Of a stretch of DNA of 64,000 nt, positions 42,360 through 51,727 are shown piece by piece. The translations under genes and the position numbers were made by a program. Position 1 is the stretch's first letter; each line of letters begins with the position of its first letter. The notes under the pieces were generated by a model. That model did not search any database. It saw only the letters and a list, made by a program, of their open reading frames with translations, and was not told the DNA's origin. The DNA is from Alkalihalophilus pseudofirmus (GTDB taxonomy: Bacteria > Bacillota > Bacilli > Bacillales > Bacillaceae_D), in the NCBI RefSeq assembly GCF_029094545.1, contig NZ_CP117835.1:1654001-1718000 (forward strand), in the 5' to 3' direction.

Positions 42360-42605
42360 ATGTATCTACATAACAAAAAAGAATATACTGACTTGCTAGA
42401 GATGAGTACAGTTTTTCTTAAAGAAGTTTGCAGCGGAGTATATGAAGTAGAAAAAGATCACAGTCCAGAAGCATACTGTGAATTTGTTGATAGTAAGGTA
42501 GTAGCAAATTACCTGAATGAGTATTTGACTGTCATACAAAGACTAGATGATAGTTTGATTTCGAGTTACAGCCATTTAGGTGGTAGCGTAGGGCGAGAAT
42601 TTTAG
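42360..42605 (+). CDS. Hypothetical protein, 81 aa
   Basis: ATG 42360 behind AGGAGG. Acidic and helical. Confidence 0.62.
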   Translation: MYLHNKKEYTDLLEMSTVFLKEVCSGVYEVEKDHSPEAYCEFVDSKVVANYLNEYLTVIQRLDDSLISSYSHLGGSVGREF

Positions 42606-42626
42606 TAATAGTGGGAGGGATATGTA

Positions 42627-43001
42627 ATGGAATACAAGTTAAAGTACGTAATAAAGAAATATGATCATGGTTGGTCTGTATGGTTGCAGCGAGAAGATAG
42701 AAAATTCTTAATCGGGAGCGCATTAGAGTCAGAGGAGGCAGTGTCTAGACTTATTAAAGAGATACGCTTACAAGAACCAAGTGAAAGCAAGGATAATGTA
42801 GAAGCAAGAAGCCCTAACTGTATAGGAAATGGTGAGTATTTGGTTTATTACAAAGAGCCAATTAAAGGTAAGATAAATAAGTTTACTGGTATTTGTGAAA
42901 ATTTTAATGGTTGTGGTCTTAATGTTTTTTGGAATGAAGAAAAAGAACAAATGCTAATAGTTAAATTTCTAGATATTGTGGGCTTATACCCAATTCAATA
43001 G
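42627..43001 (+). CDS. Hypothetical protein, 124 aa
   Basis: ATG behind GGGAGGG. N-terminal beta segment (LKYVIKKYDHGWSVWL) and a second beta-rich half. Not recognised. Confidence 0.63.
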   Translation: MEYKLKYVIKKYDHGWSVWLQREDRKFLIGSALESEEAVSRLIKEIRLQEPSESKDNVEARSPNCIGNGEYLVYYKEPIKGKINKFTGICENFNGCGLNVFWNEEKEQMLIVKFLDIVGLYPIQ

Positions 43002-43033
43002 AATGAATAAAATAATTTTCAGAGGTGAACATG

Positions 43034-43435
43034 ATGGTAAAAGCTTATAGTGGAGATTTAATACAAGTCATAGAACCATGTGACTCTTATAGCGTTGAGG
43101 ATATTCTGGAAGTTGATTGCAGAAGTTCAGATATGGGAGCGTGTGATGATAATACAGTGCACACTACATGCGACCTCGTATTGTTTGATAATGAATATAA
43201 GATCTTTAAGAGAAGTAGATTAAGAGTTGATGAGAATGAACCTAAGCGCAGCAGAGAGGATATTTTTCAAGACTTTCGAGAGTTGCAGTTTACTGTTAAA
43301 TTTTTAGCTTCAATTGTGCAAAATGAAGGAGAGTCGTGCGATGATGAACTGTTAGACTGGTGCAGCAAAAAAGATGAGGTCGTTAGAAAGCTAAGCAGCT
43401 TAGAGAAAGATGTAGTTAGATATTTTAGTAAATAG
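43034..43435 (+). CDS. Hypothetical acidic protein, 133 aa
   Basis: ATG 43034 (or 43031) behind AGAGGTG. Cys- and Asp-rich N-terminal half. Not recognised. Confidence 0.62.
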   Translation: MVKAYSGDLIQVIEPCDSYSVEDILEVDCRSSDMGACDDNTVHTTCDLVLFDNEYKIFKRSRLRVDENEPKRSREDIFQDFRELQFTVKFLASIVQNEGESCDDELLDWCSKKDEVVRKLSSLEKDVVRYFSK

Positions 43436-43446
43436 AGGTGATTAAC

Positions 43447-43590
43447 ATTTTCTTTAAGAAAAAACCTAGACTAAAAGAAACTTACGAAACAATCTGCAGG
43501 TGTGGATACCCGCTTCCATTAAAGCCTGTATACATCAAAGAAGGATTCATAATGGAAAGAGTATCAAGCAGTGAAACGAGCAAGAGATAG
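43447..43590 (+). CDS. Small Cys-containing protein, 47 aa, AUU start
   Basis: AGAGGTG is followed 6 bases later by ATT; no other start fits. It contains CRCGYPLPLKPVY. After the stop, another frame up to about 43720 gives a protein-like segment (WGHLSHTEDWVIVDRD and on), so this may be the 5' part of a broken gene. Confidence 0.5.
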   Translation: MFFKKKPRLKETYETICRCGYPLPLKPVYIKEGFIMERVSSSETSKR

Positions 43591-43724
43591 TGTTTAAAAA
43601 TATTCTAGATGGGGACATCTATCTCACACTGAGGATTGGGTAATTGTTGATAGAGATACGAATAAAGAGTACCTAAGAAGGTTGGAAAATACCATCCATA
43701 AAATAACAATCAGGAGGTAGGTAA

Positions 43725-43982
43725 ATGAGTTTTGCGGTGGATTATATGATGAAACTGAACAATTGCAATAGCATAACTGTATTAGAAGGTGATGGTGAAT
43801 TCTTAGATCATTATTCAGATGAGATTTATGATATTCATACTATTAAAATCCCATTCAGTGCCAGTGGGAAACATATAACTGTATTCTCAAAAGAAGATGA
43901 AGATATTGTAGAGGATAGAAGTTATTTCGATGGTAAGATATTGAGCTTTAATTGCACTAGTGTCTATCATTGGAAACTTTAA
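43725..43982 (+). CDS. Hypothetical protein, 85 aa
   Basis: ATG behind AGGAGGTAGG. Acidic, strand-rich. Confidence 0.62.
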   Translation: MSFAVDYMMKLNNCNSITVLEGDGEFLDHYSDEIYDIHTIKIPFSASGKHITVFSKEDEDIVEDRSYFDGKILSFNCTSVYHWKL

Positions 43983-44088
43983 GCGCATGACATAAACTTA
44001 AAAATCATAACGAATGATGAGCAGATGGATTTGTCCGACAAGGGCATAAAATTTCTATCATGAATTCAAAGGAGATGTTGGAGTTAAT

Positions 44089-44532
44089 GTGAATAAAATG
44101 GTGTATCAAGATATGTTACTGGATATTAAGATGTCTTTAAACAGCTTCATAAGAGATGGCTTAACAGGCGGGTTTCAATTTGATGAAGAATGTGCATCTG
44201 AGTTACAGCGACTTGAGGATAAAATTTCTTATGTTATTGAAGAGCAGCAAAATGAGATTGATTATCTAAAAGACGCATTAAAACACAGAAAACATCAAAC
44301 TGAAGTTCATGTTGATACCATTTTAGAATTAAAAGATAAAATTAAAAGTCTGGAAGGATTAACTGATCTGCAGGATAAGATGATTGAACATGATGATAGA
44401 TTAAATAAACAAACAATTGAGGAAAACGAAAGAATGAAAATAAAGTTAAGTAAGATACAAGCAATGTACGATGATATTGGACTATCTGATGAGGATTTTA
44501 TAAACGAGATAGATATAATCCTAGAAGATTAA
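44089..44532 (+). CDS. Coiled-coil protein, 147 aa (GTG start)
   Basis: GTG behind GGAG. Residues ~50-125 show long heptad-like Leu/Glu/Lys patterns. Not recognised. Confidence 0.65.
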   Translation: MNKMVYQDMLLDIKMSLNSFIRDGLTGGFQFDEECASELQRLEDKISYVIEEQQNEIDYLKDALKHRKHQTEVHVDTILELKDKIKSLEGLTDLQDKMIEHDDRLNKQTIEENERMKIKLSKIQAMYDDIGLSDEDFINEIDIILED

Positions 44533-44548
44533 AAAGGAGGAATGGATA

Positions 44549-44917
44549 ATGAATACAGGGAAATGGTGTTACAGTTTTAATGGTGAGAATTTTGAAGGTG
44601 TGTTTGACTATAAAGAAGGGGCAATTAATGAAGCTAAATGTAACATATCCGAAGATGACGGAAGTGTGATTTATATTGGTCAGGTTAAAGATATCTCATT
44701 TGGTGTTCCTATTGATTGGTTATTAGACCAATTAAGAGAGGAAGCGTATGAACAAGCAGGAGAGGTTTCACAGGATTTTATGATGTATGTAAACAAGGAG
44801 CATCGGTATGAACTAGAAAATCAATTGAACAATGTACTCCATGATTGGATGAAAAAATACAATTATGAACCTAATTTTTGGACAGTAGAGAATATAGAAG
44901 AATTTAATAGGAGGTGA
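44549..44917 (+). CDS. Hypothetical acidic protein, 122 aa
   Basis: ATG behind AAAGGAGG. Trp-containing alpha/beta protein. The 3' end holds the GGAGG of the next gene. Confidence 0.65.
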   Translation: MNTGKWCYSFNGENFEGVFDYKEGAINEAKCNISEDDGSVIYIGQVKDISFGVPIDWLLDQLREEAYEQAGEVSQDFMMYVNKEHRYELENQLNNVLHDWMKKYNYEPNFWTVENIEEFNRR

Positions 44918-44921
44918 TCAA

Positions 44922-45056
44922 ATGGATGATAAAGAATATCAAATAGCAATGGAAAAAGAAAAGACTAAGCGAGAAATGATTTCTTCTGTGTTTTGGCTTG
45001 TGCTTTGGCTGTTAGTTATAACAGGATGCACCGTTAGCAATGCAATAACTTTTTAA
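44922..45056 (+). CDS. Small membrane protein, 44 aa
   Basis: ATG behind GGAGGTG. A charged N-terminus followed by one hydrophobic span (VFWLVLWLLVITG). The sequence ITGC could be a lipobox, but the charged start is too long for a typical signal. Confidence 0.58.
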   Translation: MDDKEYQIAMEKEKTKREMISSVFWLVLWLLVITGCTVSNAITF

Positions 45057-45127
45057 AGGAAAGGAGAGTAATTATGAAAAGATATTAAGGGCTGGTGGGA
45101 TTAATTCTAATAAAAAAGGCAAGAATT

Positions 45128-45625
45128 TTAATCTCGCCCAATATCTCTTTTTGCCATTTCTAGCAAATAATTAGTAGCCTTATCTAAACTAGCCTCAAAG
45201 TGCTGTCCCTTATATACATTTACTTTTATACCGCTCTTACTGACACTTGACGAAATCAATTCACCCTCATAATCATCGTCTTTAATCCTTACAGATTTTT
45301 TAAATTGACGATTTATTTCAGATGTGAGAGTTTGATTGTGTTTTGGCTGAAATCTTTCTATGCAGTATGCTTCAAACTGTTGTAATTCATAATCACATGG
45401 ATATATCTCAATCACCGATATTTCAGAAGGATCTCCTGAATATGTTGTGGAACCTTTAAGATGGGCTGTCACCCTTGTATTAAGATTCTCTGATAATCCT
45501 ATATATAAAAGCTCATTGCACTCTGTCTTAAAGAAATACAACCCAGATATCTCAGGAATAAATTTAATATTGTTACGTTTATACGATATTGGATTTTTAA
45601 GAATTATTTCAAAACGCTTATTCAT
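45128..45625 (-). CDS. GIY-YIG nuclease-domain protein, 165 aa
   Basis: The N-terminal half shows SGLYFF...LLYIGLSENLNTRVTAHL, the GIY-YIG pattern with the catalytic Arg, and ECxIERFQPKHN-type Glu further on. The C-terminal part may bind DNA. It is the only minus-strand gene between 38 and 64 kb, with its own TATAAT promoter and GGGGG site, and looks like a mobile insertion. Free-standing GIY-YIG genes in phages often act as homing endonucleases. Confidence 0.8.
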   Translation of the reverse strand: MNKRFEIILKNPISYKRNNIKFIPEISGLYFFKTECNELLYIGLSENLNTRVTAHLKGSTTYSGDPSEISVIEIYPCDYELQQFEAYCIERFQPKHNQTLTSEINRQFKKSVRIKDDDYEGELISSSVSKSGIKVNVYKGQHFEASLDKATNYLLEMAKRDIGRD

Positions 45626-45854
45626 GTTAAATCCCCCTATTTTCTGATGTATAAATTATAACACAGCAGAGAGATAATTATGTAAAACTCACTATATGCG
45701 AGAGCTTTTATCGATTTCTTGCTTGAGAAAAGGTTAATATAAAAAGATTTTAATAATGAGAATTAAATTAAAATAAAATGTGGATTTTATATGAAATAAG
45801 AGGTCGAAAACAAGAGTAAAACAGAGTATTGAAGAGTATACAGGAGGTATGGAG

Positions 45855-46097
45855 ATGTCTAAAGTGTACCTAGTGGAAACAGATAACGGAGAAGCTTATG
45901 AAGACTATTTTTCAAGTGTAGTTAAAGCTTTCACTACATATCGAGCAGCTTCAGAATGGTTGATTAGTGAAGGATATGAACCATATTATGAAATGTTCCA
46001 TGGAGAAGGTCGTTTAAGGTTTTATTGGGAAGAGAGTGATGAATATATGTCTGATTGTAGTTTTGGAAAGATCATTGAAATGGAATTAGAAGAATAG
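45855..46097 (+). CDS. Hypothetical acidic protein, 80 aa
   Basis: ATG 45855 behind AGGAGG. Tyr/Glu-rich. Not recognised. Confidence 0.62.
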   Translation: MSKVYLVETDNGEAYEDYFSSVVKAFTTYRAASEWLISEGYEPYYEMFHGEGRLRFYWEESDEYMSDCSFGKIIEMELEE

Positions 46098-46114
46098 AGG
46101 AGGAATTTAATAGT

Positions 46115-46276
46115 ATGAGCGATATTATGATGTGCAACAATAAAGACTGCAGCGTAAACGATTCTTGTTTTAGATACATAGCTGAACCAGTAGCAGAAAA
46201 TCAGTCAATTATGATGTATCCTGATATGGATTGTGTAGATAAGGGATACTTCATGCACTGGGACAAAGGAGAGTAA
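46115..46276 (+). CDS. Small Cys-rich protein, 53 aa
   Basis: Four Cys (MCNNKDC, SCFRY, DCVD) suggest a bound metal. ATG behind AGGAGG. Similar small Cys-rich proteins are common in phages. Confidence 0.62.
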   Translation: MSDIMMCNNKDCSVNDSCFRYIAEPVAENQSIMMYPDMDCVDKGYFMHWDKGE

Positions 46277-46280
46277 TGAT

Positions 46281-46433
46281 ATGAGTCAATATAAACAGAC
46301 GATCCGATTCAGTAAAGAGCAGATTGAAGAAATGGTTATAGAAAGAATGATTGAAAAGGGTTATGACGAAAAGGATTTAGAGGTATTTGTGCATATTGGT
46401 GGAGTCACGGCTTACGTCAAAGAAGACAAATAA
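46281..46433 (+). CDS. Small acidic protein, 50 aa
   Basis: ATG four bases after the previous stop, whose GGAGAG serves as ribosome site. Helix then strand; not recognised. Confidence 0.6.
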   Translation: MSQYKQTIRFSKEQIEEMVIERMIEKGYDEKDLEVFVHIGGVTAYVKEDK

Positions 46434-46452
46434 AATTATTAGGAGGTTTATT

Positions 46453-47001
46453 ATGTCATTTCAAAATGTATGGGTGGTCAGCGATACGCATTTTAATCAT
46501 TCCCGCATAATCGACTTTTCTTCACGCCCATTTGTTAACACCGAAGAGATGGATGAAGCATTAATTGAAAACTGGAATAAGGTAGTTAAACCTAATGACC
46601 TGATCTTTCATTTAGGAGATGTTTTCTTTTGCAATGCTCAGCGCATGAAAGAAATTAGTGATAGACTTAACGGACGTAAAATTCTCATTCTAGGTAATCA
46701 TGATATCGGAAGAATTAGCAAAAGTAAATTTAGAAAGCTAGGATTCGAGCCTTATATGTATTATGTGTTTGAAGAATTATTTCTTAGTCACTATCCGCAG
46801 CAGGTTAATCCACTTAGTAGTTTAGTAAATAATACGGACATTATTGTGAATGTACACGGACATACGCATGAGCAAACGTCACATCTCAATAAGGATATAC
46901 ATTACTGTGTAAGTGTAGAAAACATTAATTATACACCAATTCATGTAGATCAGGTATTTAGTGATGTAGCGAGAGGTAAAAGACCTTATGACTGCATCTG
47001 A
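46453..47001 (+). CDS. Calcineurin-like metallophosphoesterase, 182 aa
   Basis: ATG 46453 behind AGGAGG. All metal motifs are present in order: SDTHF-H (residues ~10-15), FHLGDVF (~51-57), LGNHDIG (~80-86), LSHYP (~109-113) and VHGHTHE (~132-138). This is the small phage/bacterial phosphoesterase type (YmdB/YfcE-like size). It hydrolyses phosphoesters, but the substrate is unknown; nucleotides or RNA ends are possible given the RNA-ligase gene further on. Confidence 0.88.
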   Translation: MSFQNVWVVSDTHFNHSRIIDFSSRPFVNTEEMDEALIENWNKVVKPNDLIFHLGDVFFCNAQRMKEISDRLNGRKILILGNHDIGRISKSKFRKLGFEPYMYYVFEELFLSHYPQQVNPLSSLVNNTDIIVNVHGHTHEQTSHLNKDIHYCVSVENINYTPIHVDQVFSDVARGKRPYDCI

Positions 47002-47623
47002 AGTAATTAAACTAGGGCAGGACATTGAAAAGATTGATCTTGGCATGTTCTCACAATTGTCGTTAAATATAGTATTAATTATTTTAGGATTTTTAGTGGC
47101 TGGTATAGCTTTAGGATATTGGGCGCATGTAGACCCATTCTCAGAATTTTTTAGGGCTTTCGGCTCCTTATCATTAATAGGCATTGGTGTAGCACTTATT
47201 CTTTGTTGGTGCTTCCTATTTCCTAATCAAAAAGCCGAAGAACTTTACCAAGAAGAAATTGAGCAATGGAGGGTAAATTATGTAATACCATATATTGAGT
47301 CCTTGCCATTAGATCAGAGAGAGATAGTATATATTAAAATAGATACAGAAATTCACAGTGACGTAAAAGGTCAGTCTTCATGGTTTTACGGATATACCAG
47401 AACGTCCGAAGTACATAGAACACCATTGACTATTTCTTATAAGAGCAATGGTATAGTTACTGAAACCAACTGGTATGAAACTTACATGGAATTAACTGAT
47501 CAAGAAAAGCCATATATTGAATTTAATTATCTTGATCAAAGCTTGGGTCATGGAGTGACTGCAGGGAAGTATAATTCTAAGATATACCTGCCAGAGAGTT
47601 ATGAGTTTACAGATATAAAATAA
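46988..47623 (+). CDS. Membrane protein with two TM segments, 211 aa
   Basis: Overlaps the phosphoesterase by 14 bases. Two hydrophobic segments at ~22-47 and ~58-77, then an extracellular-type strand-rich domain. Not recognised. Confidence 0.65.
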   Translation: MTASEVIKLGQDIEKIDLGMFSQLSLNIVLIILGFLVAGIALGYWAHVDPFSEFFRAFGSLSLIGIGVALILCWCFLFPNQKAEELYQEEIEQWRVNYVIPYIESLPLDQREIVYIKIDTEIHSDVKGQSSWFYGYTRTSEVHRTPLTISYKSNGIVTETNWYETYMELTDQEKPYIEFNYLDQSLGHGVTAGKYNSKIYLPESYEFTDIK

Positions 47624-47654
47624 AATAAAACCATTGTTTTAAGGAGAGTGTTAA

Positions 47655-47855
47655 ATGTTTAAAGTAGATATTGAGGTAAATGGTTCAACATATATCTTTA
47701 ATGTTGGTAATGTAAAGTATACTGTGGCAGCCAGCAATATTATGGAAGCAAAGAAAATGTTTCTTAAGTTTACTGAAGATCAAGTAGACTTAGAGATACA
47801 TAACATGATTAGTAAATATGTCGAATTGAAAAGCGTGTTAAGTGAAAGTGAATAA
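47655..47855 (+). CDS. Hypothetical protein, 66 aa
   Basis: ATG behind AAGGAGAG; N-terminal strands, C-terminal helix. Confidence 0.6.
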   Translation: MFKVDIEVNGSTYIFNVGNVKYTVAASNIMEAKKMFLKFTEDQVDLEIHNMISKYVELKSVLSESE

Positions 47856-47880
47856 ATCATGACTTTTATTGAGAGGTGAA

Positions 47881-48069
47881 ATGATGTTCATGTGTGGTGA
47901 CTGTAGCCGAGATAAAGGACTTAGCTTAGGAGAGAGGAAAGAGTTAGCTTTAACACTTCCTATCGGAGAGAATGTTTGTGGATGCGGGAAGACTGTTATA
48001 TACGATGGCTTTAGGGTTCAAGAAATACATGCCAACAATCAAACAATACTAAGTGTAATTAATTTATAA
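47881..48069 (+). CDS. Small zinc-ribbon-like protein, 62 aa
   Basis: CGDC near the start and CGCG near residue 33 form a four-Cys site. ATG behind GAGAGGTG. Confidence 0.62.
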   Translation: MMFMCGDCSRDKGLSLGERKELALTLPIGENVCGCGKTVIYDGFRVQEIHANNQTILSVINL

Positions 48070-48142
48070 AATAATTTAAAATTAATATATACATTCAAAG
48101 TTTATGGTGCTATAATCAAGTTAACAGAAAGGAGGAATTAAC

Positions 48143-48493
48143 TTGAGTGAATGTCAGTTTGAAATACATAAGAAATTAAATGATTATAACACGTCAGAAG
48201 AAATGTTAATGATAACACCTCCAGAGAAACACCAGTGCGATAAAGTAGATCAGATAGTAAAGGAATTGATCAATATTGAAAAAGTCAGCGTAATAGGGCG
48301 TTATGATGCAGGAGACATTGAGAATTTGATGGATAAGTTAGATGATATTCAACGGTCATCCGATGGGCTTGAAAAAGAGGTTGAAGAAGTAAGAGCAGCA
48401 CTAGAGATGGTAAGGGAATGGGGTCAAGACTGGAAGAATTTCGCTAAGAAGCTTGTTAATGAAAATGGAATTGATCTAAATAAATATATTTAA
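48143..48493 (+). CDS. Hypothetical coiled-coil protein, 116 aa (TTG start)
   Basis: TTG start behind AAAGGAGG with a TATAAT about 20 bases before it. Acidic, helical. Confidence 0.62.
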   Translation: MSECQFEIHKKLNDYNTSEEMLMITPPEKHQCDKVDQIVKELINIEKVSVIGRYDAGDIENLMDKLDDIQRSSDGLEKEVEEVRAALEMVREWGQDWKNFAKKLVNENGIDLNKYI

Positions 48494-48538
48494 AATTTAA
48501 ATAAAAGAAGAGGTTTATTTGAAAAGGAGGTATGAATT

Positions 48539-48745
48539 ATGGGAGCTTCTGAAGGTGTAAAAGTTGCTAGTATTGAAAGTGACTGCGAGAATTTGTTAAC
48601 TAATATGAATGAAAGATTGTTGAAAGCTAAGTGTGATTTTGAGGAATGGGACAATTCAGAGGATATGGAATTAATTGATCAGATGGAAACTGCAATTGAA
48701 TATATGAATGATATGCTAGAAATTATTAAGAGCTATAAATCATGA
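48539..48745 (+). CDS. Hypothetical protein, 68 aa
   Basis: ATG behind AAAGGAGG; acidic and helical. Overlaps the next gene by 4 bases (ATGA). Confidence 0.6.
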   Translation: MGASEGVKVASIESDCENLLTNMNERLLKAKCDFEEWDNSEDMELIDQMETAIEYMNDMLEIIKSYKS

Positions 48746-48933
48746 ATACAATCCTAAAAAAGATTAGAGACCGTTGGAATAGGATTAAACTACACGACAC
48801 TGTCTCAGTGCATACATTGGATGGAAAACATATTGCTACTGGAGAGATTGTAGAGTATGGACAGAAGACAGTAACATTAAGACAGCATATTAGTTTTGAT
48901 GTAAGAAAAATTAAACTTGAGAAAGCTGACTAG
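48742..48933 (+). CDS. Small SH3-like protein, 63 aa
   Basis: Coupled to the previous gene through ATGA. Strand pattern (DTVSVHTLDGKHIATGEIVEY) suggests a small beta-barrel. Not recognised. Confidence 0.58.
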   Translation: MNTILKKIRDRWNRIKLHDTVSVHTLDGKHIATGEIVEYGQKTVTLRQHISFDVRKIKLEKAD

Positions 48934-48979
48934 CTAATTGAACTTAAGAGGGAAACTGCGACGTAGAAAGGGTGATTAA

Positions 48980-49153
48980 ATGATTACAGATAAAAACAAT
49001 CGAGAGGTAAAAGAAGGAGATACAATCGAATTTACCAATACGTTCATACCTTATAAAGTCGTGCTTAAAGATGGTTTGCTAGGCTCATATGAAAACGGTG
49101 AATTTATAGCGTTGAAAGATTGTTTAAGGAATTTTGCTATTACCAACAGGTGA
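48980..49153 (+). CDS. YopX-like-fold small protein, 57 aa
   Basis: The segment NNREVKEGDTIEF resembles the D-x-x-G-x-x-(I/V)-x-E-G-D core of YopX-type proteins. ATG behind AAAGGGTG. Short for that family. Confidence 0.5.
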   Translation: MITDKNNREVKEGDTIEFTNTFIPYKVVLKDGLLGSYENGEFIALKDCLRNFAITNR

Positions 49154-49205
49154 ACAGTCCGACCACACTAAGAAGAATGAAATCGTGAGAAAAGGAGGAA
49201 ATAAA

Positions 49206-49448
49206 ATGCCAAAACAAATCGTAGTAACGGCTTTGGGTAATCGAATTGAGTACGCTACAACAAACGGAAAAGGGTTAATAACTGGAAAACGTGAAGATAT
49301 CACAGATGAAACTATTGGCGCAGTTTTTCAGCACCTTATGGAAGAGTATAAGAGGAATAACAAAGAAGGTAAGTCTTTCGGTTATGGCTATGAAGGGCTG
49401 GGAGAAATTCACTACCACCCACCAAAACAAGAAGACGTAAAAGACTGA
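49206..49448 (+). CDS. Hypothetical protein, 80 aa
   Basis: ATG 49206 behind AAAGGAGG; Gly/Lys-rich. Not recognised. Confidence 0.6.
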   Translation: MPKQIVVTALGNRIEYATTNGKGLITGKREDITDETIGAVFQHLMEEYKRNNKEGKSFGYGYEGLGEIHYHPPKQEDVKD

Positions 49449-49474
49449 ATTTAAAGGAAGTGAGATAGGACTAT

Positions 49475-49633
49475 ATGGAGTTTAAAATAAAAATAAAATT
49501 CTTGCATAAGGGTTCTATTAATAAGAAGATTGAATGTAAAGACAGTTACACTGCCATAAAGGAAGTAATAGAGACACTGAATCTAACTGAGAAATCCAAC
49601 ATAAAAGCAATTCTAGTCACTAACTACAATTAA
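49475..49633 (+). CDS. Hypothetical protein, 52 aa
   Basis: ATG with a weak AGGA site; a strong AGGAAGTG lies farther up. Basic alpha/beta protein. Confidence 0.5.
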   Translation: MEFKIKIKFLHKGSINKKIECKDSYTAIKEVIETLNLTEKSNIKAILVTNYN

Positions 49634-49653
49634 AATTTGAAGGGATGATTAAA

Positions 49654-49908
49654 ATGGATAAAAATAAACTAGCGTTATTAAAAGAAGAAGCGATAGAAAG
49701 AAATCAAGAAATTAGTGAAATTTTTACTATTGGAGGAAAAGTTAAATGTGACTCAGATTCCTATGATGATATTCCAAAAGGCTCAAAAGGCACTGTTTTA
49801 AAAAAGACCTATTCAGAATATGGGTGCGACTTAAGAGTGTATTTTGAGAATCTGGATATTGAGACATGGATTGACGCTGGCGATATGAGTTCAATTGATT
49901 ATATTTAG
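49654..49908 (+). CDS. Small SH3-like protein, 84 aa
   Basis: ATG 49654 behind GAAGGG. FTIGGKVKCDSDSYDDIPKG then GTVLKK is a typical small SH3-like barrel. Not recognised further. Confidence 0.6.
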   Translation: MDKNKLALLKEEAIERNQEISEIFTIGGKVKCDSDSYDDIPKGSKGTVLKKTYSEYGCDLRVYFENLDIETWIDAGDMSSIDYI

Positions 49909-49920
49909 GGGGGTGTTTAG

Positions 49921-50124
49921 ATGTCTGTATATCATGCTCTGCAAACTTTAAGAGAAAAGAAAAAGTTTTTAGAAAACCAACTAACTAAAATTAAAGAAGG
50001 AGAATTTGATGATCAAGACATTCAGAAAGTGAGTGTCTATAAATATAAGACTACTCAATGGCTGTCCGAAACAGAAGAGGGTATCGAAGTCTTAGAAGGC
50101 TATGAAGGAATTAATGTTAAGTAA
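49921..50124 (+). CDS. Hypothetical protein, 67 aa
   Basis: ATG behind GGGGGTG. Helical, charged. Confidence 0.6.
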   Translation: MSVYHALQTLREKKKFLENQLTKIKEGEFDDQDIQKVSVYKYKTTQWLSETEEGIEVLEGYEGINVK

Positions 50125-50160
50125 ATTTCTAAAGTTGAAATTTACGAAGGAGGTGCTAAC

Positions 50161-51693
50161 ATGTTCAACGACAACAAAGACTTCTATCCAACTCCAGAGC
50201 ATCTATTTTACAAACTGATGAATGGTAAACGTTATTTGTCAGGCAGGATACTTGAACCGTCTGCAGGTAAGGGAGATTTAATTGGTCACATTAAAAAGCT
50301 GAGCAATCGTGATGTCAAGATTGATGCGATTGAAAAGGATAGCAGGTTGTCAAATATTCTTTCGGGTGATGGTATTAGTGTAGTGTGGGATGACTTTCTC
50401 ACCTATAATACATTTAAAGAATACGATTTTATCATCATGAACCCTCCTTTCAGCAATGGAGTAGATCATTTGCTTAAAGCGATTGAATTAGCAGAGCAGC
50501 AGTTAAGCAGTTGCGACATTTATGCAATAGTAAACAAAGAAACAATAGACAATGCATACTCAAATAAACGACAAAACTTACTACATAAAATCAGCTCATA
50601 TAATGGCAAAGTTGAGTATGTTTCTAATGGATTTTCAGACAGTGAGCGTAAAACAAATGTTGAAGTTGCTTTAGTAAGATTGTCAGTAGCTAAAAACAAT
50701 CAAGGTAAAAGTATCTATGATAGGATTGTATTTAATTCGAGTAAAAAGGCTGAACAAGAACTAAGCACAGCGCTTTCTACAACTGTAAAGAATGGCAATA
50801 TCCAGTCTAAAATTAATGATATTGAACGCCTAGTTGCTGAGTATGAAACAGCTTGTGACTTAGCAAAAAAGGCATATCAAGCAATGAGAGAAAGAGAAGT
50901 GTTCTTTAATTACATTGACACTGTAAATAAGGGTGACAATCTTTATTCAAACAAACTTAATTTAATCAGTTCTCACAGTCATACAACAGAAAATCTTAAT
51001 CAAGAGTTAGATAAGTTGAGACATGGATACTGGCAGCTTATACTTGATACAGATGAGTTTAAGGAGTTGCTAACTAATGATGCCATCCAAGAACTGAATA
51101 GAAGAATGAATTTAGCTGATGAATTGGAAATCAATCTACAGAATATCAAAATGCTCATAACAGCAATCAACTATAATCGCCAAGACATGCTGATGGAAAG
51201 TGTAGTCTCAATCTTCAGGAAGATTACTAGGTATCATCAAAACCAATACAGCACGAACATTCATTATTATAATGGATGGAAGACAAATGATGCCTTTAAA
51301 ATAAATAAAAAGATTATCATTCCAATTAAATATGTTTTTGATGGATATTACGACTTCTCTGACAAGTATGAGAATATCAATTCGGATACCAGACGCTACA
51401 TTGATGACATTGTAAAAGCATTTAAGCTTATTGATCATAATGTCGAAGATGAGTTTGTACGTAGTAATGAGAATGAGTTTGAGAACAACTTGCTTAGATT
51501 TAAAATGTTCAAGAATGGAAATATTCACATCTGGTTTAAGGATCTGCAACTGCTGAGTAAGCTTAATTACTTATGTGGAAAACACTTTAACTGGTTGCCG
51601 ACTGATGATGAGATGGAGAATGATAGGGCGGCTAGAGAATATGTGTATAAAGAATTTGGTGAAACTAAGGGAATTAGCTTATTGACAGCCTAA
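50161..51693 (+). CDS. Adenine-N6 DNA methyltransferase-like protein, 510 aa
   Basis: The N-terminal ~190 residues are a class I SAM methyltransferase: DFYPTPE start, ILEPSAGKGDL (SAM loop, ~30-41) and IIMNPPFSNG (catalytic NPPF, ~96-105). The rest is long, helical and basic, with HIWFKDLQLLSKLNYLCGKH near the end, as in phage methyltransferases with a DUF4942-type C-terminal domain. It would methylate adenine in DNA, for protection from host restriction or for regulation. No paired endonuclease is seen. ATG behind GGAGG. Confidence 0.85.
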   Translation: MFNDNKDFYPTPEHLFYKLMNGKRYLSGRILEPSAGKGDLIGHIKKLSNRDVKIDAIEKDSRLSNILSGDGISVVWDDFLTYNTFKEYDFIIMNPPFSNGVDHLLKAIELAEQQLSSCDIYAIVNKETIDNAYSNKRQNLLHKISSYNGKVEYVSNGFSDSERKTNVEVALVRLSVAKNNQGKSIYDRIVFNSSKKAEQELSTALSTTVKNGNIQSKINDIERLVAEYETACDLAKKAYQAMREREVFFNYIDTVNKGDNLYSNKLNLISSHSHTTENLNQELDKLRHGYWQLILDTDEFKELLTNDAIQELNRRMNLADELEINLQNIKMLITAINYNRQDMLMESVVSIFRKITRYHQNQYSTNIHYYNGWKTNDAFKINKKIIIPIKYVFDGYYDFSDKYENINSDTRRYIDDIVKAFKLIDHNVEDEFVRSNENEFENNLLRFKMFKNGNIHIWFKDLQLLSKLNYLCGKHFNWLPTDDEMENDRAAREYVYKEFGETKGISLLTA

Positions 51694-51727
51694 ATAAAAT
51701 AAATTAAAATGAAAAGAGGTAATAATT

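Noticed and set aside
45075-45089. Start codon behind AAAGGAGAG at 45075
   Set aside because: Gives only four codons before TAA; probably a remnant next to the inserted GIY-YIG gene.
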